This document shows, piece by piece, positions 1 through 6,044 of a DNA stretch of 8,727 bases. The stretch's first letter is position 1, and each line of letters begins with the position of its first letter. The stretch is from DATEZO01 sp035255485 (GTDB taxonomy: Bacteria > Pseudomonadota > Gammaproteobacteria > Burkholderiales > Burkholderiaceae_D), in assembly GCA_035255485.1 (NCBI GenBank), contig DATEZO010000326.1:1-8727 (forward strand), read 5' to 3'. Under the pieces are notes generated by a model. The model made no database searches. It had not been told where the DNA came from and worked only from the letters and a program-made list of their open reading frames with translations. A program made the translations under genes and the position numbers.

Positions 1-2337
1 CAGGATGCGCGGCCGCGCCGCCGCGCCGGCGACATAGCGGTCGATCCGGATCCAGTGCATCTCGCGCCCGCGCATCACCTCTTCCTTGCCGACCACCGGG
101 ATATTGTTTTCCGCCTGGCAGGCGATGGTGCAGGCATTGCAGCCGATGCAGGCGTTCAGGTCGATCGCCATGCCCCATTTGTACTCCTTGTATTCCCATG
201 CCGGATACAGCGATGCGTCGGGCGTGCGCTGGCGCGGCGCGGCGCTGGCAAAGCGCGGATCGCGCCGGAACTCCTCCAGCGTCGCCATGCGCACCGGGTC
301 GCGGCCTTGCATCGACGTCTCGTGCTGGGTCACGGCAAAGGCATGCCGCCGCCCGGTCTTGCGCACCTGCAAGCCGATTCGGCCGCGCCAGGCATCCAGG
401 GTGCGCAAGCGGTAGGCGTCGAAACCGATCCGGTCGCCGACCCGGCCCGCTGCCTGGCGGCCATAGCCCAGCGGCAGCATGACGATGCCTTCGGCGTGGC
501 CGGGCAGCACCCAGACCGGCGCGTCAAGCGTCACATCAGGGCGGTTTTGCACGTTCAGCCGTACGATGTCGCCGCTGGCCACGCCCAGCGCCTGCGCGGT
601 TGCGGGGCCGAGCAGCGCGGCATTGTCCCAGGTCAGGCTGGTGAAGGGGCGCGGCAATTCCTGCAGCCATGCGTTGTTGGCGAATGTGCCGTCGCCGGTC
701 GAAGGATCTGCGCAAAACAGCGCCGTCAGCGCCGCGCCGCCGAAATCGGGCGGACTCAGCCTGCGCATCGGGCGCAACGTGAGCGCAGCGGCGGCCGTGC
801 CTTCGATCACGCCCGTCAGCAGCGCCTCCTGCCAAAATGCATCGAAGCCGGCCGCGCCGGCATGCTGCTGCCAGGTGCGCCGCACCTGCGCATGGCCGCT
901 GCGTTCCGGATCGTCCGCCACGAGCGCCAGCAACTGATGCGACGAGCGGCCGCCGTACAGCGGCGCGATCAGCGGCTGCACGATACAGGCCGTGCCTTCG
1001 TCGGCACGGCCGTCGCTCCACTGCTCGTAATCGTGTGCCTGCGGCAGATGCCAGCTGGCGCGCCGTGCGGTCTCGTCGCGGTACAGCCCCAGGTGGACAG
1101 AAAACGCGACCTGGCGCAAGGCTTCCCCGAATTCCAGATCGACCGGCGCGTCGTAGACCGGGTTGCCGCCCACGATCACCAGGTCCGTAACCCGGCCCGC
1201 ATGCATGTCGCCCGCCAGCGCGGCGATCGATGCGGCGTGGCTTTGCGGCCGCGCTTCCACCGGCGCGATAGACAGCACCGTGTGGCCGGCATTGCCCAGA
1301 TGGGCATTCAACAGATGCACCAGGGCCCGCGTTTGCGGTGACAGGCTGCCGCCGGCCACGACCAGTGCCGCGCCGTGATGCGCGGTCAATTCGCGCGCCA
1401 GCACCGCTTCCCAGCGTGCGGCGCGCGCATCGGAGGAAGGCGCGATCCCGGGCGGCACACCCGGCACACCGAGCCGCGCCGCGACGCGCCAGGCCAGGCG
1501 CTCGATTTCCGGCGGCGGCAGCGCCAGCCTGTCGTCGGCGATCGCGCCGCACAGGCTGGGCGCAGGTTCGACCGCCAGCAGGCGATTGGCGAACAGCGGT
1601 GCTTCGCTCCTGCGCTGGCGCAGGAAGTCGCGCGCATGGCGGATCGCGCCCGGCCAGTCACCGAACAGGTCGGCATCCAGGCTGACGATGAGGACAGCGC
1701 GGTCGAGCCGGTACAGCGCATCGGCGGCGCGGCCGAAGGCGATCTGCGCCGCCTCGTGCACGGCATCGTCATGCAGCGGATCGTAGCTGTGCCAGCGCGC
1801 CTCGGGATAGCGCGCCAGCAGCATTTCGATCTGCCGCGCCAGGGTCGGCGAAGTGATGGTCCCGGTCAGGAGGCGCAGCCCTGCACCGCGCTTCTCGCTC
1901 CAGGCAGCACGGCGCGACCTCAGTGCGGCCTCGAACCCGTCCCAGGTGGCGAGCGCATCGCCGTGCTGCACCGTCAGCGAGCGGTCCGGGTCCCACAATT
2001 GCAGGATCGAAGCCTGCGCGAACACATCGGTCGCGCCCAGGCTGGCCGGATGATGCGGATTGCCTTCAACCTTGGTCGGCCGCCCCATGTTGCTTTCCAC
2101 CAGCACGCCCTGCGCCAAGCCGCGCCGGATGAAGGCGCTGGCGTAATACAGGGGCCGGCCCGGCGTCAGCAGCTCCGGCATGCGCGCATACGGCATGATC
2201 TGTTCCTGCGGCGGGCCGCTGCAGGCGCCGCTTGCCAGCGCGGCGGAAGCCGCCATCAGTTTCAGGAAAGCGCGCCGCCGTGCATCGTCCGGCGCAAGGT
2301 CCGCCGCGTCAATCGGGATGATCGGATGGCGGCTCAT
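1..2337 (-). CDS. actB: Alternative complex III subunit ActB, iron-sulfur/molybdopterin-oxidoreductase-like (partial)
   Basis: This is the large periplasmic redox subunit of alternative complex III, a quinol oxidoreductase unrelated to bc1. The frame is open from ATG at 2337 to the window edge, giving 779 residues and no stop, so the C-terminus lies outside. The N-terminus has a twin-arginine motif (RRRAFLK, residues 20-26), a hydrophobic stretch and Cys39 in a lipobox-like LASGAC. This suggests Tat export and a lipid anchor. Next come family-typical stretches: MPYARMPELLTPGRPLYYA, then VESNMGRPTKVEGNPHHPAS, then SILQLWDPDRS. The middle is a degenerate molybdopterin-oxidoreductase-like domain; in the family it binds no molybdenum. 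A ferredoxin-like region begins near residue 724, with Cys730, 733, 736 and 740 (CIGCNACTIAC) as a [4Fe-4S] motif. The remaining cluster cysteines would lie beyond the window. The start overlaps the actA stop (ATGA), so the two are translationally coupled. The family assignment is secure. Confidence 0.93.
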   Translation of the reverse strand, partial: MSRHPIIPIDAADLAPDDARRRAFLKLMAASAALASGACSGPPQEQIMPYARMPELLTPGRPLYYASAFIRRGLAQGVLVESNMGRPTKVEGNPHHPASLGATDVFAQASILQLWDPDRSLTVQHGDALATWDGFEAALRSRRAAWSEKRGAGLRLLTGTITSPTLARQIEMLLARYPEARWHSYDPLHDDAVHEAAQIAFGRAADALYRLDRAVLIVSLDADLFGDWPGAIRHARDFLRQRRSEAPLFANRLLAVEPAPSLCGAIADDRLALPPPEIERLAWRVAARLGVPGVPPGIAPSSDARAARWEAVLARELTAHHGAALVVAGGSLSPQTRALVHLLNAHLGNAGHTVLSIAPVEARPQSHAASIAALAGDMHAGRVTDLVIVGGNPVYDAPVDLEFGEALRQVAFSVHLGLYRDETARRASWHLPQAHDYEQWSDGRADEGTACIVQPLIAPLYGGRSSHQLLALVADDPERSGHAQVRRTWQQHAGAAGFDAFWQEALLTGVIEGTAAAALTLRPMRRLSPPDFGGAALTALFCADPSTGDGTFANNAWLQELPRPFTSLTWDNAALLGPATAQALGVASGDIVRLNVQNRPDVTLDAPVWVLPGHAEGIVMLPLGYGRQAAGRVGDRIGFDAYRLRTLDAWRGRIGLQVRKTGRRHAFAVTQHETSMQGRDPVRMATLEEFRRDPRFASAAPRQRTPDASLYPAWEYKEYKWGMAIDLNACIGCNACTIACQAENNIPVVGKEEVMRGREMHWIRIDRYVAGAAARPRIL

Positions 2338-2984
2338 CGGTGGCAGGTGGAGCAATCGGTCAGGCGGCGCGCATCCTGCAGCCGGTACAGGCGCGCGATC
2401 TGTTCGATTTCCCGTGTCGACAGCGGTTTTGCATCGGTCATGCTGAACACCTCGCGCAGCGGCCGGACATGTGCCGGCGCATTGCGATGGCATTGCAGGC
2501 ACCATTGCATGTCGAGCGAGGCCTTGCGCCACAGGAGCGGCATCTGATCGACGCGGCCATGGCATTCGATGCAGGCCACGCCCTTGCCGACATGGATGCT
2601 GTGGTCGAAATACACGAAGTCCGGCAAGTCGTGCACCCGGTTCCACGCAATCGGCTTCCCGCTGCGCGCGCTGGCATGCAGTGGCGCCAGCGCCGGCGCA
2701 TCGCGAAACAGTTGCGAATGGCAGGTCAGGCAGATTGCGCTGGAAGGCAGGCCCGCAAACGAGGATTTCTCAACCGAGGTATGGCAGTAACGGCAATCGA
2801 TGCCATCGTCGCCGACATGATGCTTGTGGCTGAACGCGATCGGCTGCGCCAGCGGTGCATTTTCGCCTCCGGCCGGCGTCATGCGCCAGCGAATCACTGC
2901 CACCGCCGCAATCAGCAAAACGAGAGCCGCGATCAAGCACAATTTGATCGCAAGCACGGCGCTCTGGCTGAAAGCCTGGGACAT
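2334..2984 (-). CDS. actA: Alternative complex III subunit ActA, membrane-anchored pentaheme cytochrome c
   Basis: The protein has 216 residues. An N-terminal hydrophobic helix (about residues 12-31) would anchor it in the inner membrane with the rest in the periplasm. Five CxxCH heme c motifs are visible: CRYCH (64-68), CLTCH (85-89), CIECH (138-142), CLQCH (162-166) and CSTCH (211-215). Five hemes plus one anchor is the known layout of ActA, which passes electrons within alternative complex III. Motifs such as FSHKHHVGDDGIDCRYCH and FDHSIHVGKGVACIECHGR fit this family and the class III-like multiheme cytochromes. The ATG at 2984 has an in-frame TGA just upstream, which limits the choice of start. 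No clear Shine-Dalgarno sequence is seen. The gene is first in the visible operon and its stop overlaps the actB start by 4 bases. Confidence 0.93.
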   Translation of the reverse strand: MSQAFSQSAVLAIKLCLIAALVLLIAAVAVIRWRMTPAGGENAPLAQPIAFSHKHHVGDDGIDCRYCHTSVEKSSFAGLPSSAICLTCHSQLFRDAPALAPLHASARSGKPIAWNRVHDLPDFVYFDHSIHVGKGVACIECHGRVDQMPLLWRKASLDMQWCLQCHRNAPAHVRPLREVFSMTDAKPLSTREIEQIARLYRLQDARRLTDCSTCHR

Positions 2985-3134
2985 GGATGATGCGCGTCAA
3001 GTGGGTGGCACATCCCGGTCGAACGCCGGGCACTGCCGATGCCCTTGCAAGTTGGATGCCAGCCAGCGACTTGGCGGAGTCGAGGCGGCCGGACTTCAAG
3101 CGCATGCGTGTGGATCAGGCAAACCGATTCGCGC

Positions 3135-3166
3135 AAAAAATGGGAGTATGTGTAAAAACTACCCAT
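3135..3166 (-). terminator. Possible weak intrinsic terminator upstream of actA
   Basis: On the minus strand, ATGGGtAGT and ACTCCCAT form a stem of about 8 pairs with one bulged T. The loop is about 10 bases and AT-rich, and a run of six T follows. It would end transcripts coming from the accessory genes before the act operon. The stem is modest in strength, so this is tentative. Confidence 0.4.
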
Positions 3167-3412
3167 ATACGGAATGGTTATGCGGCGCACGAAAAATACT
3201 GGTGCCCGTATATTTCCTGGCAGAACGTCCCTATCCGCGCCGAAGCAAAGTTTGGCGGCCCGCCATGTTCAATGGACAAACCATGCATACGCGCAATGGC
3301 GCTGACTTTTCGCTGGCAACACGCCATTCACGGTGGGAATCCCAGTGACATGAATTTCCTTTGAGGGAACCCCGGCATATTTCTTCATGGCGCTGCCCAA
3401 CAGCCGGGTCAG

Positions 3413-3438
3413 ATCGTGGCTCGCTTCGCGACCACGAT
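3413..3438. repeat. Strong hairpin with a single bulged base downstream of the DUF3147-like gene
   Basis: ATCGTGG-C-TCGC pairs with GCGA-CCACGAT around a TTC loop. This gives 11 base pairs interrupted by one bulged C, starting about 10 bases after the stop codon at 3450. It has no T run, so it is not a standard intrinsic terminator. A GTTGGGC heptamer (3401-3395, minus strand) lies just beyond and fits the attC R' consensus, but no matching R'' heptamer is present. It could be a transcript-stabilising hairpin or a degraded attC. Confidence 0.6.
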
Positions 3439-3449
3439 TCAGCGTATCG

Positions 3450-3803
3450 TCACGGCAGCAATTCGATGCCGAATTGGCGGACCATAACAGCGAAAACGGC
3501 GAAGCAGACGACGGTAATGCCCACGCTGGCCAACATGGTAAGCCAAAAACCGATGCGCGGAAGCAGGACCGGAAAGGCCAGGAACATGGGCAGCGTTGGT
3601 ACGACGTACCAGAACGTGTACCAGGCATGGTTGGCAATCTTGGCCTGTGGCTGCTTCTCGACGTAGAGCCAAACGAGTGCAAGAAAGGTCACCAAAGGCA
3701 GGGCAGCAATAAAACCGCCGAGCTTGTCACTGCGCTTTGCCGCCTCCGAGACCAGGACAACGACTCCGGCTGTCAGCAGGTATTTGGTAATCAACCAGCC
3801 CAT
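3450..3803 (-). CDS. Small DUF3147-like integral membrane protein
   Basis: The protein has 117 residues and is almost wholly hydrophobic, with about four membrane segments (roughly residues 4-20, 29-49, 64-84 and 87-110). It resembles the DUF3147 family of small inner-membrane proteins of unknown role, for example in ITKYLLTAGVVVLVSEAAKR and YVEKQPQAKIANHAWYTFWY. ATG at 3803 is preferred over an upstream TTG at 3824, because GGAG lies 5 bases before it and the TTG lies inside the attC site. The start falls only about 21 bases after the attC crossover point, as is usual for integron cassette genes. It is therefore read as the second cassette of a small array. No clear attC follows it. The fold and location are well supported; the function is unknown. 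Confidence 0.85.
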   Translation of the reverse strand: MGWLITKYLLTAGVVVLVSEAAKRSDKLGGFIAALPLVTFLALVWLYVEKQPQAKIANHAWYTFWYVVPTLPMFLAFPVLLPRIGFWLTMLASVGITVVCFAVFAVMVRQFGIELLP

Positions 3804-3808
3804 GATGG

Positions 3809-3812
3809 CTCC
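3809..3812 (-). promoter_or_regulatory. Ribosome binding site fixing the start of the DUF3147-like gene
   Basis: GGAG on the minus strand lies 5 bases upstream of ATG 3803. It decides against the longer frame that begins with TTG at 3824. Confidence 0.75.
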
Positions 3813-3818
3813 AGTTAG

Positions 3819-3887
3819 GCTCAACGTTTGACATGAGAGGCCTGACCCGGCTTGCCGGGGCAGATCCTCTCGATGGAAGGGTTGGGT
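3819..3887 (-). other. Integron attC recombination site
   Basis: Read on the minus strand, the site starts with ACCCAAC (3887-3881, R'' consensus RYYYAAC) and ends with GTTGAGC (3825-3819, R' consensus GTTRRRY). The two pair at 5 of 7 positions. Inside, CAT-C-GAGAGG pairs with CCTCTCATG, giving nine base pairs with a single unpaired base. That base is a G on the plus strand, which is the recombining bottom strand for minus-strand cassettes. The centre is CCCGGC-AA-GCCGGG, acting as the variable terminal hairpin. R'' and R', an extrahelical base in the L arm and a terminal hairpin are the defining features of attC. The site begins 28 bases after one stop codon and ends 16 bases before the next ATG, as expected between two cassettes. 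Confidence 0.85.
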
Positions 3888-3914
3888 GTCATTCTCGCCA
3901 GAGCACGGTTCGAT

Positions 3915-4319
3915 TCACGGGGCGTCTCGTGGTGGCAATGGAGGACGATTTTTCCGATAGGAATTCTTGATGGAGATCTTGCCGTCTCGAAAAGTGAACA
4001 AATCACATCCATTCACTTCGACGCGACTGCCGTCAGCTTTTGTGCCTGTGAACGTCCACTCGGAAACCCCGCGGTCCCCTGTGATGAAGTGACGCGCGCC
4101 GCCCCAATGAGCGTCAGGAAATGCTGACCAGACATCAACGTAGCCTGCACGCACGGCGTCGCGGCCTACGTAGCGTGTTCCGGATGCTTCAAGTCCGCCG
4201 GATGCTTCAAAGACGCAGTCCTCGGTCATGCATGCCATGAGAGCGTCAATGTCATGTCGGTTCCAAGCATCGGCAAACGCCTGCAGAAGCTTCACTGTGA
4301 CTTTAGTATCAAGCGGCAT
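3915..4319 (-). CDS. Nuclear transport factor 2 / SnoaL-like family protein
   Basis: The protein has 134 residues, the usual size for a single cone-shaped NTF2-like domain. Typical features are the first helix (LLQAFADAWNRHDIDALMACM), the turn into the first strand (TEDCVFEASGG), GRDAVRAGYVDVWSAFPDAHW in the middle, and the late strands SEWTFTGTKADGSRVEVNGCDLFTFRDGKISIKNSYR. The family includes small-molecule isomerases, cyclases and many proteins of unknown role, so no substrate is proposed. No signal peptide is present, so it should be cytoplasmic. ATG 4319 is chosen because GGAGG lies 4 bases upstream; the frame is open further upstream, but that part is unlike the family. The gene lies between an attI-like junction and an attC, so it is read as the first cassette of an integron-type array. 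Confidence 0.88.
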   Translation of the reverse strand: MPLDTKVTVKLLQAFADAWNRHDIDALMACMTEDCVFEASGGLEASGTRYVGRDAVRAGYVDVWSAFPDAHWGGARHFITGDRGVSEWTFTGTKADGSRVEVNGCDLFTFRDGKISIKNSYRKNRPPLPPRDAP

Positions 4320-4323
4320 GTGA

Positions 4324-4328
4324 CCTCC
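4324..4328 (-). promoter_or_regulatory. Ribosome binding site fixing the start of the NTF2-like gene
   Basis: GGAGG on the minus strand lies 4 bases before ATG 4319. It supports this start over in-frame codons up to 4487. Confidence 0.8.
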
Positions 4329-4352
4329 AGTTGGCTTAAGCGGACTGATGAC

Positions 4353-4370
4353 GCCCAACTTGTTATAAAT
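4353..4370 (-). other. attI-like cassette insertion point
   Basis: On the minus strand the sequence reads ATTTATAACAAGTTGGGC. Its last seven bases fit the GTTRRRY crossover consensus, and the preceding AACAA resembles the end of known attI sites, such as the AACAAAGTTAGGC end of attI1. It lies 34 bases upstream of the first cassette gene, where an array should begin. No attC-type R''/L'' arms are present upstream, which favours attI over attC. TATAAC in this stretch could also be a -10 element for the cassette genes, but its -35 match is poor. The assignment rests on position and a short match. Confidence 0.4.
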
Positions 4371-4411
4371 CGCAAAACGCCAATTTAACACGGCAAAATG
4401 TCGTTTAACAC
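4371..4411. repeat. Tandem direct repeat of about 20 bp upstream of the cassettes
   Basis: There are two adjacent units (4371-4391 and 4392-4411). On the minus strand each starts GTGTTAAA and ends TTTTGC followed by G or C; they differ by one inserted base and a few substitutions. Each contains a GTTAAAY heptamer matching the IntI core consensus GTTRRRY. Direct repeats that bind the integrase beside the crossover point are known in attI1, so this may be the accessory part of an attI. It could equally be an operator or a chance duplication. Confidence 0.55.
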
Positions 4412-4537
4412 ATTTCAGCCAAACCGCTGAAAGCAATTCGGAGGTGCATCTGTTTTCACGCCCTGTGCTGTTTGGATAGGAGCGCAACCGAAATCAGAAC
4501 CTCCCCGCCATGCCTGACCAACCAGCACGGCATCATC

Positions 4538-4641
4538 GACGCACAATCCCCACACAAAAACGCGCAGCGCAGGACGAAGCCCCGCGCTGCGCGTTGCAAC
4601 TCGATTAATGATTAATCTCAGCCGAGATCGATCGGAACGAA
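4538..4641 (-). repeat. Left copy of duplicated degP 3' end plus terminator
   Basis: This segment matches 6045-6141 in the same orientation. It shares the GACGCACAA start, the A-run, the full terminator hairpin, and a 24-base identical stretch (4618-4641 and 6118-6141) that encodes the last residues of DegP (VPIDLG-like end) and its stop. The spacer between hairpin and stop differs between copies (22 versus 15 bases). No degP coding sequence precedes the left copy; it ends at 4641, next to the REP-like repeats. It is therefore an orphan 3' end, left by duplication or by homologous insertion. Confidence 0.85.
4556..4595 (-). terminator. Intrinsic terminator, duplicate of the degP terminator
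   Basis: On the minus strand AACGCGCAGCGC and GCGCTGCGCGTT form a 12-bp stem around a 13-base loop, followed by a T run (GTTTTTG). It should still stop leftward transcription from the cytochrome side before the cassette genes. Confidence 0.85.
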
Positions 4642-4644
4642 GAG

Positions 4645-4676
4645 TAAATAGGGGACAGAGCAAATAGGGGACAGAC
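4645..4676. repeat. Two tandem REP-like 16-mers
   Basis: TAAATAGGGGACAGAG is followed directly by CAAATAGGGGACAGAC (14 of 16 identical). A third, inverted copy lies at 5277-5292. Short GGGGACAGACCC-type motifs are a dispersed repeat style in betaproteobacteria. From memory they often occur near REP-associated transposases, but none is present here. Confidence 0.7.
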
Positions 4677-5292
4677 CCGAATGGCACTTACTTAAGAGAT
4701 AAGCACTTGAATTATTGAGGAAAAACAGGCTGGCCTGATGGTATCGTTTAAGTCGCCAAACCATCACGCCCACCGAAGCCAGCCCTCATGCATAGTAGCC
4801 GTTCTGTCTTGTCTCAACAAGATCGCGTTCAACGTTACGCCGCCGCCACGCGCGTGGAAGTGGTGCTACGGCGGCTGCAAGTGGGCAACCAGTGCTGGCT
4901 GGAGCTAATCCTTGTCGATAATGGGCGCGGCCTCGGCATCCCTTCACCGGCGGCCGGCAGCGGGCTGGGCCTTGGCTTGAGCGCGACGCGCTCGCGCTCG
5001 GGCAAGCGTCTGGAGATACTGCTGTTGATCGGTCACTTGACCAGTTGGTTGATGCGCCTGATCGGCGAAAGCGCCCAGCAGTGCCGGATGCAGGGGCATT
5101 TCCAAAGTGTGCCCGGCCTCAATCACAAGGAAATATCCGTGCTGACCTTGGCGCGCCGCGTCATTGACGCCGGACCGAGGTGGCTTCGTCGCCTTCGCCC
5201 CAAAGATGCTGTGACAATTCTCCGTCGGCAAGCACAAGCGACTTATCATGAAGCGTAAATTCGTGGGGAAACCTCAGGGTCTGTCCCCTATT
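4663..5292. mobile_element. IS4-like element remnant between perfect 16-bp inverted repeats
   Basis: AATAGGGGACAGACCC (4663-4678) and its exact reverse complement (5277-5292) bound 630 bases that hold a decayed IS4-type transposase gene. A full IS4-family element would normally be over 1.2 kb, so the core is deleted. The 16-mers may not be the true insertion sequence ends. The real left end may begin near GGCACTTACTTAAG (about 4683) and the right end near TTCGTGGGGAAACCTCAG (about 5260-5276), nested within REP-like copies. No clear target-site duplication was identified. Confidence 0.55.
4788..5258 (+). pseudogene. Degenerate, internally deleted IS4-family transposase
   Basis: The frame is open for 156 residues, but only its second half looks like protein. 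The stretch LGLSATRSRSGKRLEILLLI, then HLTSWLMRLIGE, then the MQGHFQSVPG region and ISVLTLARRVIDAG, resembles the C-terminus of IS4-family transposases after the conserved YREK-type region (a pattern like RSxRxExLLLIxxLxxWL). The N-terminus (MHSSRSVLSQ) resembles transposase starts, but after it similarity seems to jump between frames: LNKIAFNV is read in another frame. The catalytic DDE core is missing, so the gene cannot be active. There is no good ribosome binding site. It is the only plus-strand gene trace of any substance here. The family call is by pattern memory and moderately sure. Confidence 0.5.
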
Positions 5293-5395
5293 ACGCGCCC
5301 GCTTTGGCGCCATCCACCTTGCTGGCGTCATCTGGCTCGATGAATAGCATGCCCCAGGAACTATCGCAGCAGTTTAGCCGCAATAACTTGCGCCT

Positions 5396-5815
5396 TTATT
5401 TGACTTGAATGGTGCCAAGGTAGTCGATGAGCGCAGAAATTCTTCCAAATACCTGCCACTCTGGATTAGGGGCACCTTCATTCACCTTCAACACTTCCTT
5501 GCGAAGCTCTTGTCCCCATACCGGCATTTCGCGACTTCCATGCGCAGGAATTTCTGTCCTTCCATCGATAACTTGCCATGCAAGCTGTGTCGGTAACGTG
5601 CCGCCATTTCGCTTTGCATAGGTCGTGAGATTAGCGGGCGCTTTGGAAAGAGCGCTTCGCACCGGTCCATCGCCCTTTCCTGAGACGCCATGACATGAGG
5701 CGCATTTCGACATGTATTCATATTTTCCAAGGTTTTCCAGGGCTTGCTGAGCGAATGCAGTCCCGGAAACACCGAAGCATACTGACACCAGAATCGTCCG
5801 CCAGCTCGTGAGCAT
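5396..5815 (-). CDS. Periplasmic monoheme class I cytochrome c
   Basis: The protein has 139 residues. The N-terminus is a Sec signal peptide (MLTSWRTILVSVCFGVSGTAFA) with a likely cleavage after Ala22. The heme c site is CASCH (38-42), followed by GVSGKGDGP, a very common pattern in class I cytochromes. Met97 in REMPVWGQ is the likely sixth ligand, and the terminal helix is ISALIDYLGTIQ. It should be a soluble periplasmic electron carrier. ATG 5815 is supported by GGAGGA 5 bases upstream. The gene stands alone, between degP and an IS remnant, inside the accessory segment. Its partner cannot be named; the nearby act operon also handles cytochrome c electrons, but the two are 2.4 kb apart and not in one operon. 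Confidence 0.93.
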   Translation of the reverse strand: MLTSWRTILVSVCFGVSGTAFAQQALENLGKYEYMSKCASCHGVSGKGDGPVRSALSKAPANLTTYAKRNGGTLPTQLAWQVIDGRTEIPAHGSREMPVWGQELRKEVLKVNEGAPNPEWQVFGRISALIDYLGTIQVK

Positions 5816-6044
5816 AATGTTCCTCCGTTAACCACAGAATTTGTTCAACCAGGATCAGCTGCTGCCGGCAGCTGCACTGCCAATTTCTCCGTGCGCCATG
5901 TATTGGTAGTTTGCTAAGGTTAGATGCATGGGGTAGCCGGAGTTTTGATAAAAATTAAATTTACAACTGTCTTGTTAGAGCGTCTGACAAAATCGAAATC
6001 GCACTCCAATGGCTTTTCCAGCAAATTGCGTGGAAAGATGACAT
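5816..6044. other. Upstream region of the cytochrome c gene
   Basis: This AT-rich stretch should hold the cytochrome c promoter. It contains a ribosome binding site (GGAGGA, 5826-5821 on the minus strand), a CAGCTGC/GCAGCTG hairpin (5856-5874) in the presumed leader, and an FNR-like palindrome at 5945-5958. No convincing -35/-10 pair could be fixed, and no gene was seen. Confidence 0.5.
5945..5958. promoter_or_regulatory. Possible FNR/ANR-type operator upstream of cytochrome c
   Basis: TTGATAAAAATTAA matches the FNR-family consensus TTGAT-N4-ATCAA at 9 of 10 defined positions. It is centred about 136 bases upstream of the cytochrome start. Oxygen-responsive control of a cytochrome c gene would make sense. 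The surrounding DNA is AT-rich, so a chance match is possible. Confidence 0.3.

Larger units (their letters stand above)
2985..3449. other. Gene-free stretch between the cassette region and actA
   Basis: These 465 bases contain no open frame that I recognise on either strand. The stretch should hold the act promoter, read leftwards, but I see no convincing -35/-10 pair. It contains a terminator-like hairpin (3135-3166), a strong bulged hairpin near its right edge (3413-3438), and a small CCCGG/CCGGG hairpin around 3013-3030. Open frames on both strands here lack recognisable protein features. The sequence is less GC-rich than actA, so it may be the decayed end of the accessory segment. Confidence 0.5.

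Noticed and set aside
55..1341. A 428-codon open frame on the plus strand
   Set aside because: It lies wholly antisense to actB, whose minus-strand frame runs unbroken from 2337 to the edge with clear family motifs. It has no protein-like features and reflects high GC.
3013..3030. A CCCGG/CCGGG hairpin as an act operon operator
   Set aside because: The stem is only 5 bp in GC-rich DNA and could easily arise by chance. Nothing links it to a known regulator.
2824..3364. Overlapping plus-strand frames of 174 and 125 codons upstream of actA
   Set aside because: They begin inside actA on the opposite strand, have no ribosome binding site or recognisable motif, and overlap each other in different frames.
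3395..3450. A second attC after the DUF3147-like gene
   Set aside because: GTTGGGC and a hairpin are present, but there is no RYYYAAC heptamer to pair with it, so the defining structure is incomplete.
3269..3682. A 137-codon minus-strand frame overlapping the DUF3147-like gene
   Set aside because: Most of it is an out-of-frame reading of the membrane protein gene. The tail beyond 3450 has no recognised similarity, so it was not called a gene.
3821..4012. A 63-codon minus-strand frame containing NPSIERICPGKPGQASHVKR
   Set aside because: Its C-terminal part is simply the translated attC site, and the rest overlaps the NTF2-like gene in another frame. It is a repeat-derived frame and not a gene.
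4944..5249. A 101-codon minus-strand frame inside the IS remnant
   Set aside because: It is antisense to the transposase-like frame and shows no independent protein features or start signals.
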